Shown here: one piece after another, positions 1-8,200 of the stretch
How the letters are laid out: each line of letters begins with the position of its first letter
How positions within the stretch are numbered: position 1 is the stretch's first letter
Source: Fibrobacter sp.
GTDB taxonomy: Bacteria > Fibrobacterota > Fibrobacteria > Fibrobacterales > Fibrobacteraceae
Direction of reading: 5' to 3'
NCBI GenBank assembly: GCA_016295375.1
Contig: JAEDLI010000040.1
Coordinates: 1 to 18,919, forward strand
Length of the DNA stretch: 18,919 bases
Translations under genes and position numbers: made by a program
Notes under the pieces: generated by a model
Databases searched by the model: none
Seen by the model: only the letters and a program-made list of their open reading frames with translations
What the model was told of the DNA's origin: nothing

Positions 1-229
1 TGGCGGGTTTTTCTATCACTAGGGAGCAAAGCTGGGCGCAACTTTCTACAATGAGAACGCCCGGCATAATAGGCGTTCCCGGGAAATGTCCCGTAAAATA
101 CGGCTCGTTCACGCTCACGTTCTTGAGACCCACGGCCGATTCGTTCGGCGTAAGTTCCGTCACTTTCTCGATCATCTGGAACGGCGGACGCTGTGCAATC
201 TTTTCGCTGATTTCGTAAATGTTCATCAT
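1..229 (-). CDS. fabZ: 3-hydroxyacyl-ACP dehydratase, FabZ type (partial, cut by window edge)
   Basis: The first 76 residues of a hotdog-fold dehydratase are present; the rest lies left of the window. FabZ-type enzymes dehydrate 3-hydroxyacyl-ACP to trans-2-enoyl-ACP in the cytoplasm. The visible sequence has the family's hallmark: GHFPG with catalytic His48, then PIMPGVLIVES with Glu62, the acidic catalytic position. The preceding KNVSVNEPYF also matches the FabZ pattern. The ATG at 229 overlaps the stop of the upstream fabG-like gene (ATGA), so translation is probably coupled; a second ATG follows directly. As the downstream member of an ACP/KS/KR cluster it may serve a specialised pathway instead of housekeeping fatty-acid synthesis. 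The missing C-terminus prevents telling FabZ from the related aryl-polyene dehydratases. Confidence 0.88.
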   Translation of the reverse strand, partial: MMNIYEISEKIAQRPPFQMIEKVTELTPNESAVGLKNVSVNEPYFTGHFPGTPIMPGVLIVESCAQLCSLVIEKPA

Positions 230-957
230 AGGGAAAGTCCTCCGTCCAGCACGAACACCTGGCCGGTCACATAGGCGAACTGGTCAGAGGCCAGGGCCGA
301 CACGATGTTGGCCACTTCGTCGGCGGAACCGAAACGTTTTAAGGGAATCTTTTCGAGGTAGCCCTTGCGGGTCTCTTCGGGAATGGCCTCTATCATCTCT
401 GTCGCGATAAAGCCCGGAGCCACGGCATTCACGCGGATACCGAAACCGCCCAGCTCCTTCGCGAGGGTCTGGGTCAGGGAGTTCACGGCTCCCTTCGTGG
501 CGCTGTAGACGGCTTGGCCGGCAAGAGCGAACTTCGAGGACACGGAACTCATGTTGATAATCACGCCGGATTTCTGTTTGTACATCTTCACGGCCACCTG
601 CTGGGCACAGTAGAAGTAGCCCTTCACGTTCAGGTCGAAGCACTTGTCCAGGGTTTCCGGGTTCATCATCATCAGGTATTCGTCGCGAACGATGCCTGCA
701 TTGTTCACCAATACGTCAATTTGTCCGTAGGCCTTGAACACCTCGCGGACCATCACCTTCACCTGGGAGAGGTCGGCCACGTTCGCCTTGTAAACCATGC
801 CGTCGCCACCTTCGGCCTTGATCTGGTCAAGCGTGGCGTTCGCCGCCTCGTCGGAACTGGAGTAGTTCACTACGACGGTATAGCCGTCGCGGGCAAGGCG
901 CAAGGCGCAGGCCTTGCCGATACCCTTAGACGCACCTGTTACCAAAGCAACTTTCAT
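226..957 (-). CDS. fabG: 3-oxoacyl-ACP reductase, FabG-like SDR
   Basis: A 243-residue classical short-chain dehydrogenase/reductase, the usual FabG length. It reduces 3-ketoacyl-ACP to 3-hydroxyacyl-ACP with NAD(P)H. The Rossmann glycine motif TGASKGIG is at residues 7-14 and NNAG at 85-88. The catalytic tetrad is complete: Asn110, Ser138, Tyr151 and Lys155 (YSATK). The PG turn at 181-182 and the C-terminal VLDGG are also typical. The ATG at 957 is preceded by a good ribosome site (AGGAG), 23 bases after the ketosynthase stop, and the gene ends in an ATGA overlap with the dehydratase. Acting on the ketosynthase product and feeding the dehydratase, it completes an elongation cycle. Whether it is the housekeeping FabG or a pathway-specific copy cannot be told from this window. 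Confidence 0.93.
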   Translation of the reverse strand: MKVALVTGASKGIGKACALRLARDGYTVVVNYSSSDEAANATLDQIKAEGGDGMVYKANVADLSQVKVMVREVFKAYGQIDVLVNNAGIVRDEYLMMMNPETLDKCFDLNVKGYFYCAQQVAVKMYKQKSGVIINMSSVSSKFALAGQAVYSATKGAVNSLTQTLAKELGGFGIRVNAVAPGFIATEMIEAIPEETRKGYLEKIPLKRFGSADEVANIVSALASDQFAYVTGQVFVLDGGLSL

Positions 958-980
958 ATTTTCGCTCCTTCTACCTGAAA

Positions 981-3377
981 CTATTTACCGAAAATGACTG
1001 CGCTGTAAGACCCGCCTGCCGCAAACGAAATCACCAAAATTTTCTTGAGGCCAGTCGCATCGACCTTCTTGGATGCCACGGAACCGTCGGCTGCAACAAA
1101 GTAGGCTTTGTCGCCAGCAAGTTCACCACTCAACAGGAGGGCCGCTTCGGCTGCAGCCAGGGCAGCAGACCCTGCACGGCCTTCACCGGTACGTTCCTTG
1201 ACCTCAAAAAGCGGCAAAGACGTCAATTTTTCGCCAAACACGCGCTTGAGGGAACCCTTTTCGATATCGTCAATCCGCTTGCAACCGTTGGCGAACCCGC
1301 AAACCGCATCGATGTCGCTTACGGTGATGCCCGCATCGGCCAGGGCATCTGCAATGGCCTTGTCGAGGGCGTTTTCGGAACCGGCGAGTTTTCCAAATTT
1401 CACGTTCTTGCGGCCGTGCCCAAAGCCCAGCGCATAGCAGTAAACCTTGGCTCCCCGGGACTTGGCATAAGAATCTTCTTCGAGCATGATAGACACGGAA
1501 CCATCGCCCACCACAAAGCCGTCGTTTTCGGCATAGGGTGCGACCACATTATTTGCCGCCACGCCAAGTTTCTGGGCAAATTCCGTAATAATCGGCAGGT
1601 TTTCGTCTGTACCGGTGGCCATCATTGCCTTTTCCTGGCCGTCGTGAATCACGTTCATGGAGTAGCCGATACTGTCGAGTCCTGAAAGTGGGCCTGTGGT
1701 AATGGTGACGCCGTAGCCCTTGATGCCGGAACAAATGGAAAGGTAGCCGCCAGCCGCATTGTAAACGGTGTGGGGGAACTTGAAGGCCGAACCCTGGGAG
1801 TTGCCTTCCCGTGCAATCAGTTCCTCGAAATCGTAGGTGGCGCCGAGGCCGCCTTCGCTGGTGCCTACGATGATGCCGATATCCTTGGCGTTGTTGTCGG
1901 TTACCGTGAAGCTGGCGTCTTGGAGGGCGCGCATGCCGGATACCGTCTGGAGTTGACCTAGGTTGTCCAGTTTACGGTAGAAGGCCATCTTGACCCCAAG
2001 TTCCTTGTAGTCTTCGAGGGCGATTGTGGAATGTACCGATGGGGATTCGGGCTTCTTGTCTGCCTTTACTGCTTCCAGGTAGGCCGCCTTGCTGTTCCCT
2101 AGCGGGGACACGATTCCAAGACCGGTTACGGCAATCTTCTTGCCTGCCGCAGACTGGGCGGCAACTTCGCCGGGGATTTTCGAGAAAACAATGGCCGCAT
2201 TCGTGCCGCCGAAGGCCACGTTGTTGCTCAAGACACACTTGAGTTCCTTGTGGCGGGCTGTGTTCTGCACAAAGTCCAGCGCTCCCACCTTTTCCTTGAG
2301 GGCGGCGGACTGTTCTTCGGTGTAGGGGAAGGTTGGGAGGACCGTATCCGTGGTTAGTGCCTTGATGCTGAATACGGCTTCGATGGCGCCGGCCGCTCCC
2401 AGGCAGTGCCCTGTGAGAACCTTTGTGGAACTTACGGAGATATTGGAGTTGTTTTCGCCAAAGAAATTCTTGAAGGCGGTAATTTCGGCATTGTCGTTTT
2501 TGCCGGTACCCGTGCCGTGGGCGTTCACGTAGCCGATATCGGACTTGTCGATGCCGGAATTCTTGACGGCGCGGCTGATGGCCTCCATCAGGCACACGCC
2601 ATCTTCTCTGGGGGCGGTAATGTGGTTCGCGTCGCTGGTAACGCCAGAACCCAGTATTTCGCAGTACTGCTTTGCGGAACGCTTCTGGGCATGTTCGTAG
2701 GATTCCACGATGACGATACCCGCACCTTCGCCTAGGGTAATGCCGTTACAGCGGTTGAAGGGGGAACAACCGTTTTCGTCCAGGGCGTGGAGCGAAAGGA
2801 ATCCGGAATAGGGAACCGCCGCAAAGGAATCGGCTCCGCCTGCGATAACCACGTCTGCCTTGCCGGCACGAATCAGGTCGCAGGCGACGGCTATAGAAAT
2901 TGTGCCTGCTGCACAGGCGTTTGCTACATTGGTGACGATTCCGCCTGCCTCGCAGGTTTCGGCTACCTGGGAGGCGATTGCCGCAATGGGCATCTTGGCA
3001 ATCTCAGAAACATCGCGACCGTGTTGGTGGTATTGTTCAATAGAGAGAACGCCGCCTACGCAACTGCCGATAACCACGCTTACGCGCTGGTCGCCGTTAA
3101 AGTTTGCAAGGCCGGCATCGGCCAGTGCTTCTTTTGTGGCCTTGATACAAAGTTTGGAAACTCGGTCTTTTTCTTTTGGTGCGTCGATTTCGTCTAGGGT
3201 GTCGCACTTGACTTCGGCAGCCAAGTCCGCATAACATTTATTGGTATCCACCGAGGTGGTCTTGTGGATTCCCGAAACAGAATTCAGGGCGCTTTTCCAG
3301 GTTTCTTCAACATTGTTACCGACGGCGCAAATAACGCCAAGGCCAGTAACTACACAGCGGCGTTCGTCAGGAGTCAT
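981..3377 (-). CDS. Fused tandem ketosynthase: active KS plus inactive KS/chain-length-factor-like domain
   Basis: A 798-residue protein made of two thiolase-fold ketosynthase domains. The N-terminal one (about 5-400) is a complete FabF-like KS with Cys155 (NACAAG), His287 (NAHGTG), Lys319 and His324 (TKVLTGH), plus the GEGAG loop near 217 and NNVAFGGTNAA near 385. The second (about 413-798) restarts with IAVTGLGIVSPLG. At the catalytic positions it has Pro563 for Cys, Phe695 for the first His and Glu732 for the second; only Lys727 is kept. It is therefore probably non-catalytic, like the chain-length factor (KS-beta) of type II polyketide synthases or the KS partner in aryl-polyene systems. 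It lies 15 bases after the ACP stop and 23 before the reductase. No strong ribosome site precedes the ATG, so coupling to the ACP gene is possible. Expected reaction: decarboxylative condensation of malonyl-ACP with an acyl primer. The natural product is unknown. Confidence 0.9.
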   Translation of the reverse strand: MTPDERRCVVTGLGVICAVGNNVEETWKSALNSVSGIHKTTSVDTNKCYADLAAEVKCDTLDEIDAPKEKDRVSKLCIKATKEALADAGLANFNGDQRVSVVIGSCVGGVLSIEQYHQHGRDVSEIAKMPIAAIASQVAETCEAGGIVTNVANACAAGTISIAVACDLIRAGKADVVIAGGADSFAAVPYSGFLSLHALDENGCSPFNRCNGITLGEGAGIVIVESYEHAQKRSAKQYCEILGSGVTSDANHITAPREDGVCLMEAISRAVKNSGIDKSDIGYVNAHGTGTGKNDNAEITAFKNFFGENNSNISVSSTKVLTGHCLGAAGAIEAVFSIKALTTDTVLPTFPYTEEQSAALKEKVGALDFVQNTARHKELKCVLSNNVAFGGTNAAIVFSKIPGEVAAQSAAGKKIAVTGLGIVSPLGNSKAAYLEAVKADKKPESPSVHSTIALEDYKELGVKMAFYRKLDNLGQLQTVSGMRALQDASFTVTDNNAKDIGIIVGTSEGGLGATYDFEELIAREGNSQGSAFKFPHTVYNAAGGYLSICSGIKGYGVTITTGPLSGLDSIGYSMNVIHDGQEKAMMATGTDENLPIITEFAQKLGVAANNVVAPYAENDGFVVGDGSVSIMLEEDSYAKSRGAKVYCYALGFGHGRKNVKFGKLAGSENALDKAIADALADAGITVSDIDAVCGFANGCKRIDDIEKGSLKRVFGEKLTSLPLFEVKERTGEGRAGSAALAAAEAALLLSGELAGDKAYFVAADGSVASKKVDATGLKKILVISFAAGGSYSAVIFGK

Positions 3378-3392
3378 AGGATGTAGACAGGG

Positions 3393-3638
3393 TTATGCTT
3401 TGTGGGCTTCTATATAGGCGGCGATGGTGTCGATGGACTGGAAATGTTCCTTGCCGACACCGGTCATGGACACGTTGAAATTACTGTCCACGAAGGAAAT
3501 GATTTCCAGGGAGTCCACGGAATCCAGGCCGATTTCTTCGCCGAAGAGTTCGGTGTCGTACTGGAGAACGTCGCCATCTACGCCCAGATCCGACATGAAA
3601 AACGCCTTCAATTTGCTTTTGACTTCTTCTTGATCCAT
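3393..3638 (-). CDS. Acyl carrier protein
   Basis: An 81-residue acidic ACP, the typical size. Ser40 in GLDSVDSLE is the expected 4'-phosphopantetheine attachment site. It carries the growing acyl chain between the ketosynthase, reductase, dehydratase and thioesterase encoded around it. A longer reading frame opens at 3671, but the ATG at 3638 is the better start: GAGG lies 8 bases upstream and the protein then begins in the first helix (MDQEEVKSKLKAFF). The sequence is more diverged than a housekeeping AcpP, and its position beside the KS fusion suggests a dedicated carrier. A 129-base AT-rich gap separates it from the thioesterase gene, the longest gap in the operon, so an internal promoter or processing site is possible there. 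Confidence 0.92.
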   Translation of the reverse strand: MDQEEVKSKLKAFFMSDLGVDGDVLQYDTELFGEEIGLDSVDSLEIISFVDSNFNVSMTGVGKEHFQSIDTIAAYIEAHKA

Positions 3639-3767
3639 TTTTTTTACCTCGAAAATTTTAGAAAATAACAAGATAAAAATAGAAAAATATTGGTATTTTC
3701 TGCGAAAAAAAACTTTTTTTCCCGATATACAGACCGAATCCTAGGACAAAGAGAACACTAAATCCCT
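3639..3767 (-). other. AT-rich intra-operon spacer with abutting A and T runs
   Basis: This 129-base spacer between the thioesterase stop and the ACP start is the only long gap in an otherwise compact gene string. It holds a run of A next to a run of T (around 3704-3720) that could pair as a weak hairpin, plus several AT-rich stretches. I found no convincing -35/-10 pair. It lacks the GC-rich stem expected of an intrinsic terminator. An internal promoter that raises ACP and KS expression relative to the upstream genes is plausible but not shown. Confidence 0.35.
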
Positions 3768-4172
3768 TTATTCCGGGAATATCTTTCTGACTTGCTGGGG
3801 CAATTCTCGTGTGGGTTGTCCATTTTTTAAAAAGCAGTGCGCAGATGAGCCTGTGGTGCAGAGCACTCCGTCTACAAAAACCTTGTAGTCGAATACGAAG
3901 TGGAGAGCCCCCTTTCGGGTCAAGGTGGTCTCGATATCCACAAATTCCCCATAGTGGGTGGGGCGCTTGTATTGGACTTCCAGCTTGAGGACCGGGCTTA
4001 CAAAGCCTTCTTTTTCGATTTCTAGGTAGCTTGCTCCCAGGGAGCGGAAATAGTCGGTACGGGCCAGTTCGAACCAGACGGGGTAAACGGCATGGTGGAC
4101 CACCCCCATCTGGTCGGTTTCGGCGTAGCGGACTTCGATTCGGGTGGTGTGGATGTGGTTACATGGGGTCAT
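3768..4172 (-). CDS. Acyl-CoA/acyl-ACP thioesterase, 4HBT (YbgC-like) hotdog family
   Basis: A 134-residue single hotdog-domain protein of the 4-hydroxybenzoyl-CoA thioesterase/YbgC type. The N-terminus reads RIEVRYAETDQMGVVHHAVY, with Asp20 at the catalytic Asp position and Glu35 in the following helix (FELAR). The central strand segment VQYKRPTHYGEFVDIET is also typical. It should hydrolyse a thioester on CoA or ACP, releasing the finished acyl chain or removing mis-primed chains. Such thioesterases are regular members of aryl-polyene and related type II clusters, which supports the pathway reading. It starts 15 bases after the stop of the outer-membrane protein gene, with no strong ribosome site. 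Substrate preference cannot be inferred. Confidence 0.87.
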   Translation of the reverse strand: MTPCNHIHTTRIEVRYAETDQMGVVHHAVYPVWFELARTDYFRSLGASYLEIEKEGFVSPVLKLEVQYKRPTHYGEFVDIETTLTRKGALHFVFDYKVFVDGVLCTTGSSAHCFLKNGQPTRELPQQVRKIFPE

Positions 4173-4187
4173 AGGGAATGGGATGGG

Positions 4188-5294
4188 TTAAAACGCCTGG
4201 CGCACATAGAACGAAAGCCCAAGGTGGTCGAAATCCACCCAGGAAAAATCCGCGCGGGCGTATAGGTTCTCTTTGAGGTTCAAGGCCAAAAGAGCTCCCG
4301 CTCCGATGGACTTGTGCCAATTGTTTCGCATTAGCTCGCTGAAATAGCTACCGGACTTGCCTCCTTCGAAAAAGACATGACTCCCGAAACGCCAGAACAA
4401 AAAGCGCCGGATTTCGGCCTGAAGGATGACCGCCTGGTTGTCGCCAAAATAGAGACTTTCCACTCCGCGGAAACGGCATATTCCGTCTGGGCCCGCTAGC
4501 ATGTCGAAGGGGACGTCCCCGCCGGAGCGCATCCAGAGAAAACCGAGAGCCAGGGAGGTTTGCAGGGGTGTTTCGGTATAGCCTCGCAAGTCCAGGGATT
4601 CCATGTCGAAGGTGTAGTCTCCGAAATGGCTGTTGTAGAACATCTGTTGCCACTGTAAAAGGTAGCCGTGGCGGGTCCAGTTGGTGTTGTCCCGGGTGTC
4701 GAGCCCAAACAGGTAACCGATGCCGTTTCGCCAGCCCGAATGAGTATCCGGGGTCTTGATGGTCTCGCTTTCCTCAAAGTCTATGTCCGAATGCTCCACG
4801 TGGATTTCGACGCCGTACTTGAGGCTCTGGGGCAGTCCTATCCTGGATTCGACCCTTGTGCCCAGCTGTAATTTTTTTCGGTCGTAGTTGACGAATTTGT
4901 CTATGTCCGGATCGTTGCCTCTCCCGAAATAGCTGGCAATCCAGTCCTGATACTTGAGCAGGCTCCAAAGGGTGACCCGGTCGTGGAGAAAATAGAAATA
5001 GGGCTCCAGGGCCAGGTGAAGCTGGTCTCTGGTGGAACCGTAAGCGGTGAACCCGATTTCGGGCACCTTTTCTCCTTTCTGGTCGGGCTTCAGGAAGAAT
5101 AGGGCCATGAAACCGTACTGGAATTCGGTTTCTTCTGTATACCCCAGGACCGGCACTACGGAATAACGCTGGAACACGTCTTCATGTTCCAGGTCCATGT
5201 TGATTTCCTTGCTGGAGGGAGGAGCGGAACTAGACTGTGCAAAAGCGAAAATCGCTATGCACAGGTAGAACAGAACGGCTCTCCGCATTATCAT
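4188..5294 (-). CDS. Outer-membrane beta-barrel protein, Omp85/surface-antigen-like
   Basis: A 368-residue protein with a signal peptide (about 1-19, cleavage near AFAQ) and a body of alternating amphipathic strands ending in a C-terminal phenylalanine, as in outer-membrane barrels. Segments resemble the C-terminal barrel of the BamA/TamA surface-antigen superfamily: FGRGNDP near 124, GLDTRDNTNW near 197-206, FRGVESLYFGDNQAVILQAE near 275-294 (a LRGY-like element then a strand), and a strand-glycine FFEGG near 308. No POTRA domain is visible, so this is a barrel-only relative. The ATG at 5294 overlaps the stop of the megaprotein gene (ATGA); an ATG two codons later is an alternative. Its place between the megaprotein and acyl-chain genes suggests a role in the outer membrane tied to the product, such as insertion or export. 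That role is inference. Confidence 0.78.
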   Translation of the reverse strand: MIMRRAVLFYLCIAIFAFAQSSSAPPSSKEINMDLEHEDVFQRYSVVPVLGYTEETEFQYGFMALFFLKPDQKGEKVPEIGFTAYGSTRDQLHLALEPYFYFLHDRVTLWSLLKYQDWIASYFGRGNDPDIDKFVNYDRKKLQLGTRVESRIGLPQSLKYGVEIHVEHSDIDFEESETIKTPDTHSGWRNGIGYLFGLDTRDNTNWTRHGYLLQWQQMFYNSHFGDYTFDMESLDLRGYTETPLQTSLALGFLWMRSGGDVPFDMLAGPDGICRFRGVESLYFGDNQAVILQAEIRRFLFWRFGSHVFFEGGKSGSYFSELMRNNWHKSIGAGALLALNLKENLYARADFSWVDFDHLGLSFYVRQAF

Positions 5295-8200
5295 TTTTGG
5301 TTTGCTTTTTCCAGCTCGCGGGCGTTGATAATCAGCATCTGCAGGCGGTTTTCGATGTTTGCAAAACTGGTATCCGGGTCGTAGTCAAGACTAAGAATCT
5401 GCACGTGGGGGCAGCGTTCCTTCACAGCCTTGGTGAGGCCGCGGCCAGAGATGTGGTTGGCAAGGCATGCGAACGGCTGCAGAATGATGTAGCTGTTGAT
5501 TCCGTGCTTCGAGTTGTACAGGATTTCGCCCGGAATCATCCAACCTTCACCCGTGTTGTAGGTGGGGTCGATGATGTCGGAAACGTAGTCCTTGAGTTCA
5601 ACGCAGTCGGCGTGATGTTCGTACAGCTTGAACTTGTGCATGGACTTGCGAGCGGTTTCCACGGCGTGGGTATAGACCCTTGCCGTCACGCCGCCTTCCA
5701 CGCGGTCCATGATGGGGTTCGCGGAGAATCCGCGCTTGATCTTTTCGGCGCGGACCACCTCGTCTACGCGGAAAAAGTCCGTCATGCCCGGCAGGTAGAC
5801 TTCCATGCCGTTGTTCATCAGGTAGTTTTCCACAAAGCCGTTGGCGCTGGGGTGGTAGTTCATGAGGATTTCGCCAAGTACAGCTACGCGGGGCTTGCGG
5901 ATGCCCTTCTTGCGTTCTTCGGTGATTTCTATTCCGTTGAAGGCCTCGATGCACTGTTCAAAGACTTCGATGAGCTTGGAGGGCCGCACTAGCTGGGCTG
6001 TGGTCAGGTGGCCTGCGACGGCAATCACCTTGGGCATCCATTCGTCGTAGACCTTCTGGGTGTCGCCTGCGTTCACTTCGTAGGGGCGCACGGCACGGTA
6101 CATGGTCTCGATGGCGTCCATGGTCACAAGGCCCCACAGCATGTGGAGTCTGAAGTCGAGGCCCAGCTGGAAGCCGGGGTGCATGCCCTTGTAGTCCACG
6201 CCGGTGGTAATGATGGTCACGTCCTTGTAACCTGCTTCGTCAAGGGCCTTGCGGGCGAGTACGGCGTACTGCACGGCGCGGCAGTTTTCGCAGTTCTTGG
6301 CAAGGCACATGGAAACCTGGTTCTGCGGAACTTTGGGGTGTTCCACCAGCCAGCGGAGGGCCTCGCCGATGTTCACCTGGCAGGGGAAGCAGATGTCGTT
6401 GTGCACGAATTTCTTGCCGAGTTCGATGGCCTTGCGGTCGGCTACCGGCAGGTATTCGGCGATGTAGCCTTCCCGCTTCATGTATTCGCTGGCCAGCACA
6501 GTAAAGGCGGGGGAGAGGTTCGGCGTCAGAATGCGACGGCGCTTCTTGTCTTCGGGCAAGAACGGCGTGTGGAACAGCGGTTCGTTGCTTTCTGGCTTGT
6601 CAGGCAGGTTTGCTGCACGGCGGGCCTTTACCGTTTCGATAAAGCTCTTGACGCGGATTCCCACCGGGCCCCGGGCGTCGCCCTCGTCCAGCTTGAGCAT
6701 GAGCATTTCCTTGTTGGAATCAAGGTGCAACATGCGCATCATTTCGTCGGTCAAAATCGAGTCGTGTCCGCAACCGAAACTTACAATCTGGGCAAGTTCG
6801 ATGTTCGGATCCTTTGCCGCAATCATGGTGGCACCAATCATGCGCAGGTGGAAGGTGTTCTTGATTTCGATACGGGTGTGGCTGGGCACATCCTGGTCGT
6901 ACACGCCGGGGAGCGATTCGGTGGTGAGCACCGGGATTCCCATGGCGGTAAAGTGGCTTGCGATGTTGTGGTTGATGAGCGTGTCCGCATGGTAGGGGCG
7001 GCCTGCAATCACCACGGCAAAGGAATTTTTCGCCCGGACGTCGTCCAGCACCTTCTGGCCTTCTTCCAAAAGCGTGGTGCGGTAGTTGTTGAGTGCCTTC
7101 TCGCCTTCGGTAACGGCCTTGTCCAAAAGCTTCTTGTCGAGTTTCCAGTTTTCGTGGAACCAGTCGATGGTCTGGCTTCTGCGGAGCTTGGCGTTGAACC
7201 AGTGGAAAATCGGCTGGTCCATGGGAACGCCGTAATTCTTTTCGGGTTCGTCGGTGTTCTTGCAAACGTTCGGGTAGGCCTGCACCACCGGGCAAACAGA
7301 TGTTGCCGTGAACTTGGTGTGGTCGCTGGGGATTGCAACCATCATGGGGAAGAAGATTCGGTCCACCTTCTTTTCAATGAGGCTGAGTACGTGGCCGTGC
7401 ACAAGCTTTGCCGGGAAGCAAACCGTGTCAGAGGGCACGCTGTGGAGGCCCGCTTCGAACATCGTGTAGTCGCTCTGGCGGCTCACCACCACGGTGTAGC
7501 CGAGGCTCGTGAAGAAGGCCTTCCAGAAAGGGAGGCTCGCCCAGAATTCCAGCACGCGGGGAATACCGATGGTCTTGCCGTTGTTTTCCACGAGCTTCGT
7601 CGGGGCGTAGTCCTTCACCAAAAGCTGGTTCGTGCGCTTGATCATGTCGGGCACGGACTGCATCTTCTTGTTGATTTCGGCGATGAGGGCCTTGGTCTTC
7701 GGGTCATTGGGGTCGGCGGTGACTTCGCCCCTTTCGCAGCGGTTACCCGTCACGAAACTCTGGCCGTCGCTGAAGGTCACGATGGTACGGGAGCAATGGT
7801 TGGTGCAGTACTGGCAGAGCTGACCCGGCTGGTTGTGCCAGCTGAAAGTTTTCATGGAGTCAAGGCCGATAAAGCGGCTCTTGAGTTCCGGTTCGGTCTT
7901 GCGCTTTTCTTCCATGAACTTCTTGGTAAGGAGAGCGATACCGATAGCACCCATTTCGCCCGGACGTTCGGGACGAATAGGCTTTAGGCCGGTGTACTGC
8001 TCGAAGGCGCGGAGAACGGCGTTGTTCTTGAAGGTTCCGCCCTGCACCACCACCTTCTTGCCCAGGGTGTTCAGGTTGCGGATACGAATCACCTTCGTAA
8101 ACACGTTGTTGATGATGGAGCGGCAGATGCCCGCGATGATGTCTTCGGGCTGTTTGCCGTCGCGCTGCTCGGTGATGATGGAACTGTTCATGAACACGGT

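Noticed and set aside
3704..3720. A/T run pair before the ACP gene as an intrinsic terminator
   Set aside because: No GC stem; the structure would be only A-T pairs, and an operon break there would separate the ACP from its operon partners upstream.
6008..7987. 659-residue open frame on the plus strand opposite the megaprotein
   Set aside because: It is antisense to a well-supported gene with clear domain motifs, and its translation is Val/His/Gly-rich as expected for a reverse-complement shadow of a high-GC gene.
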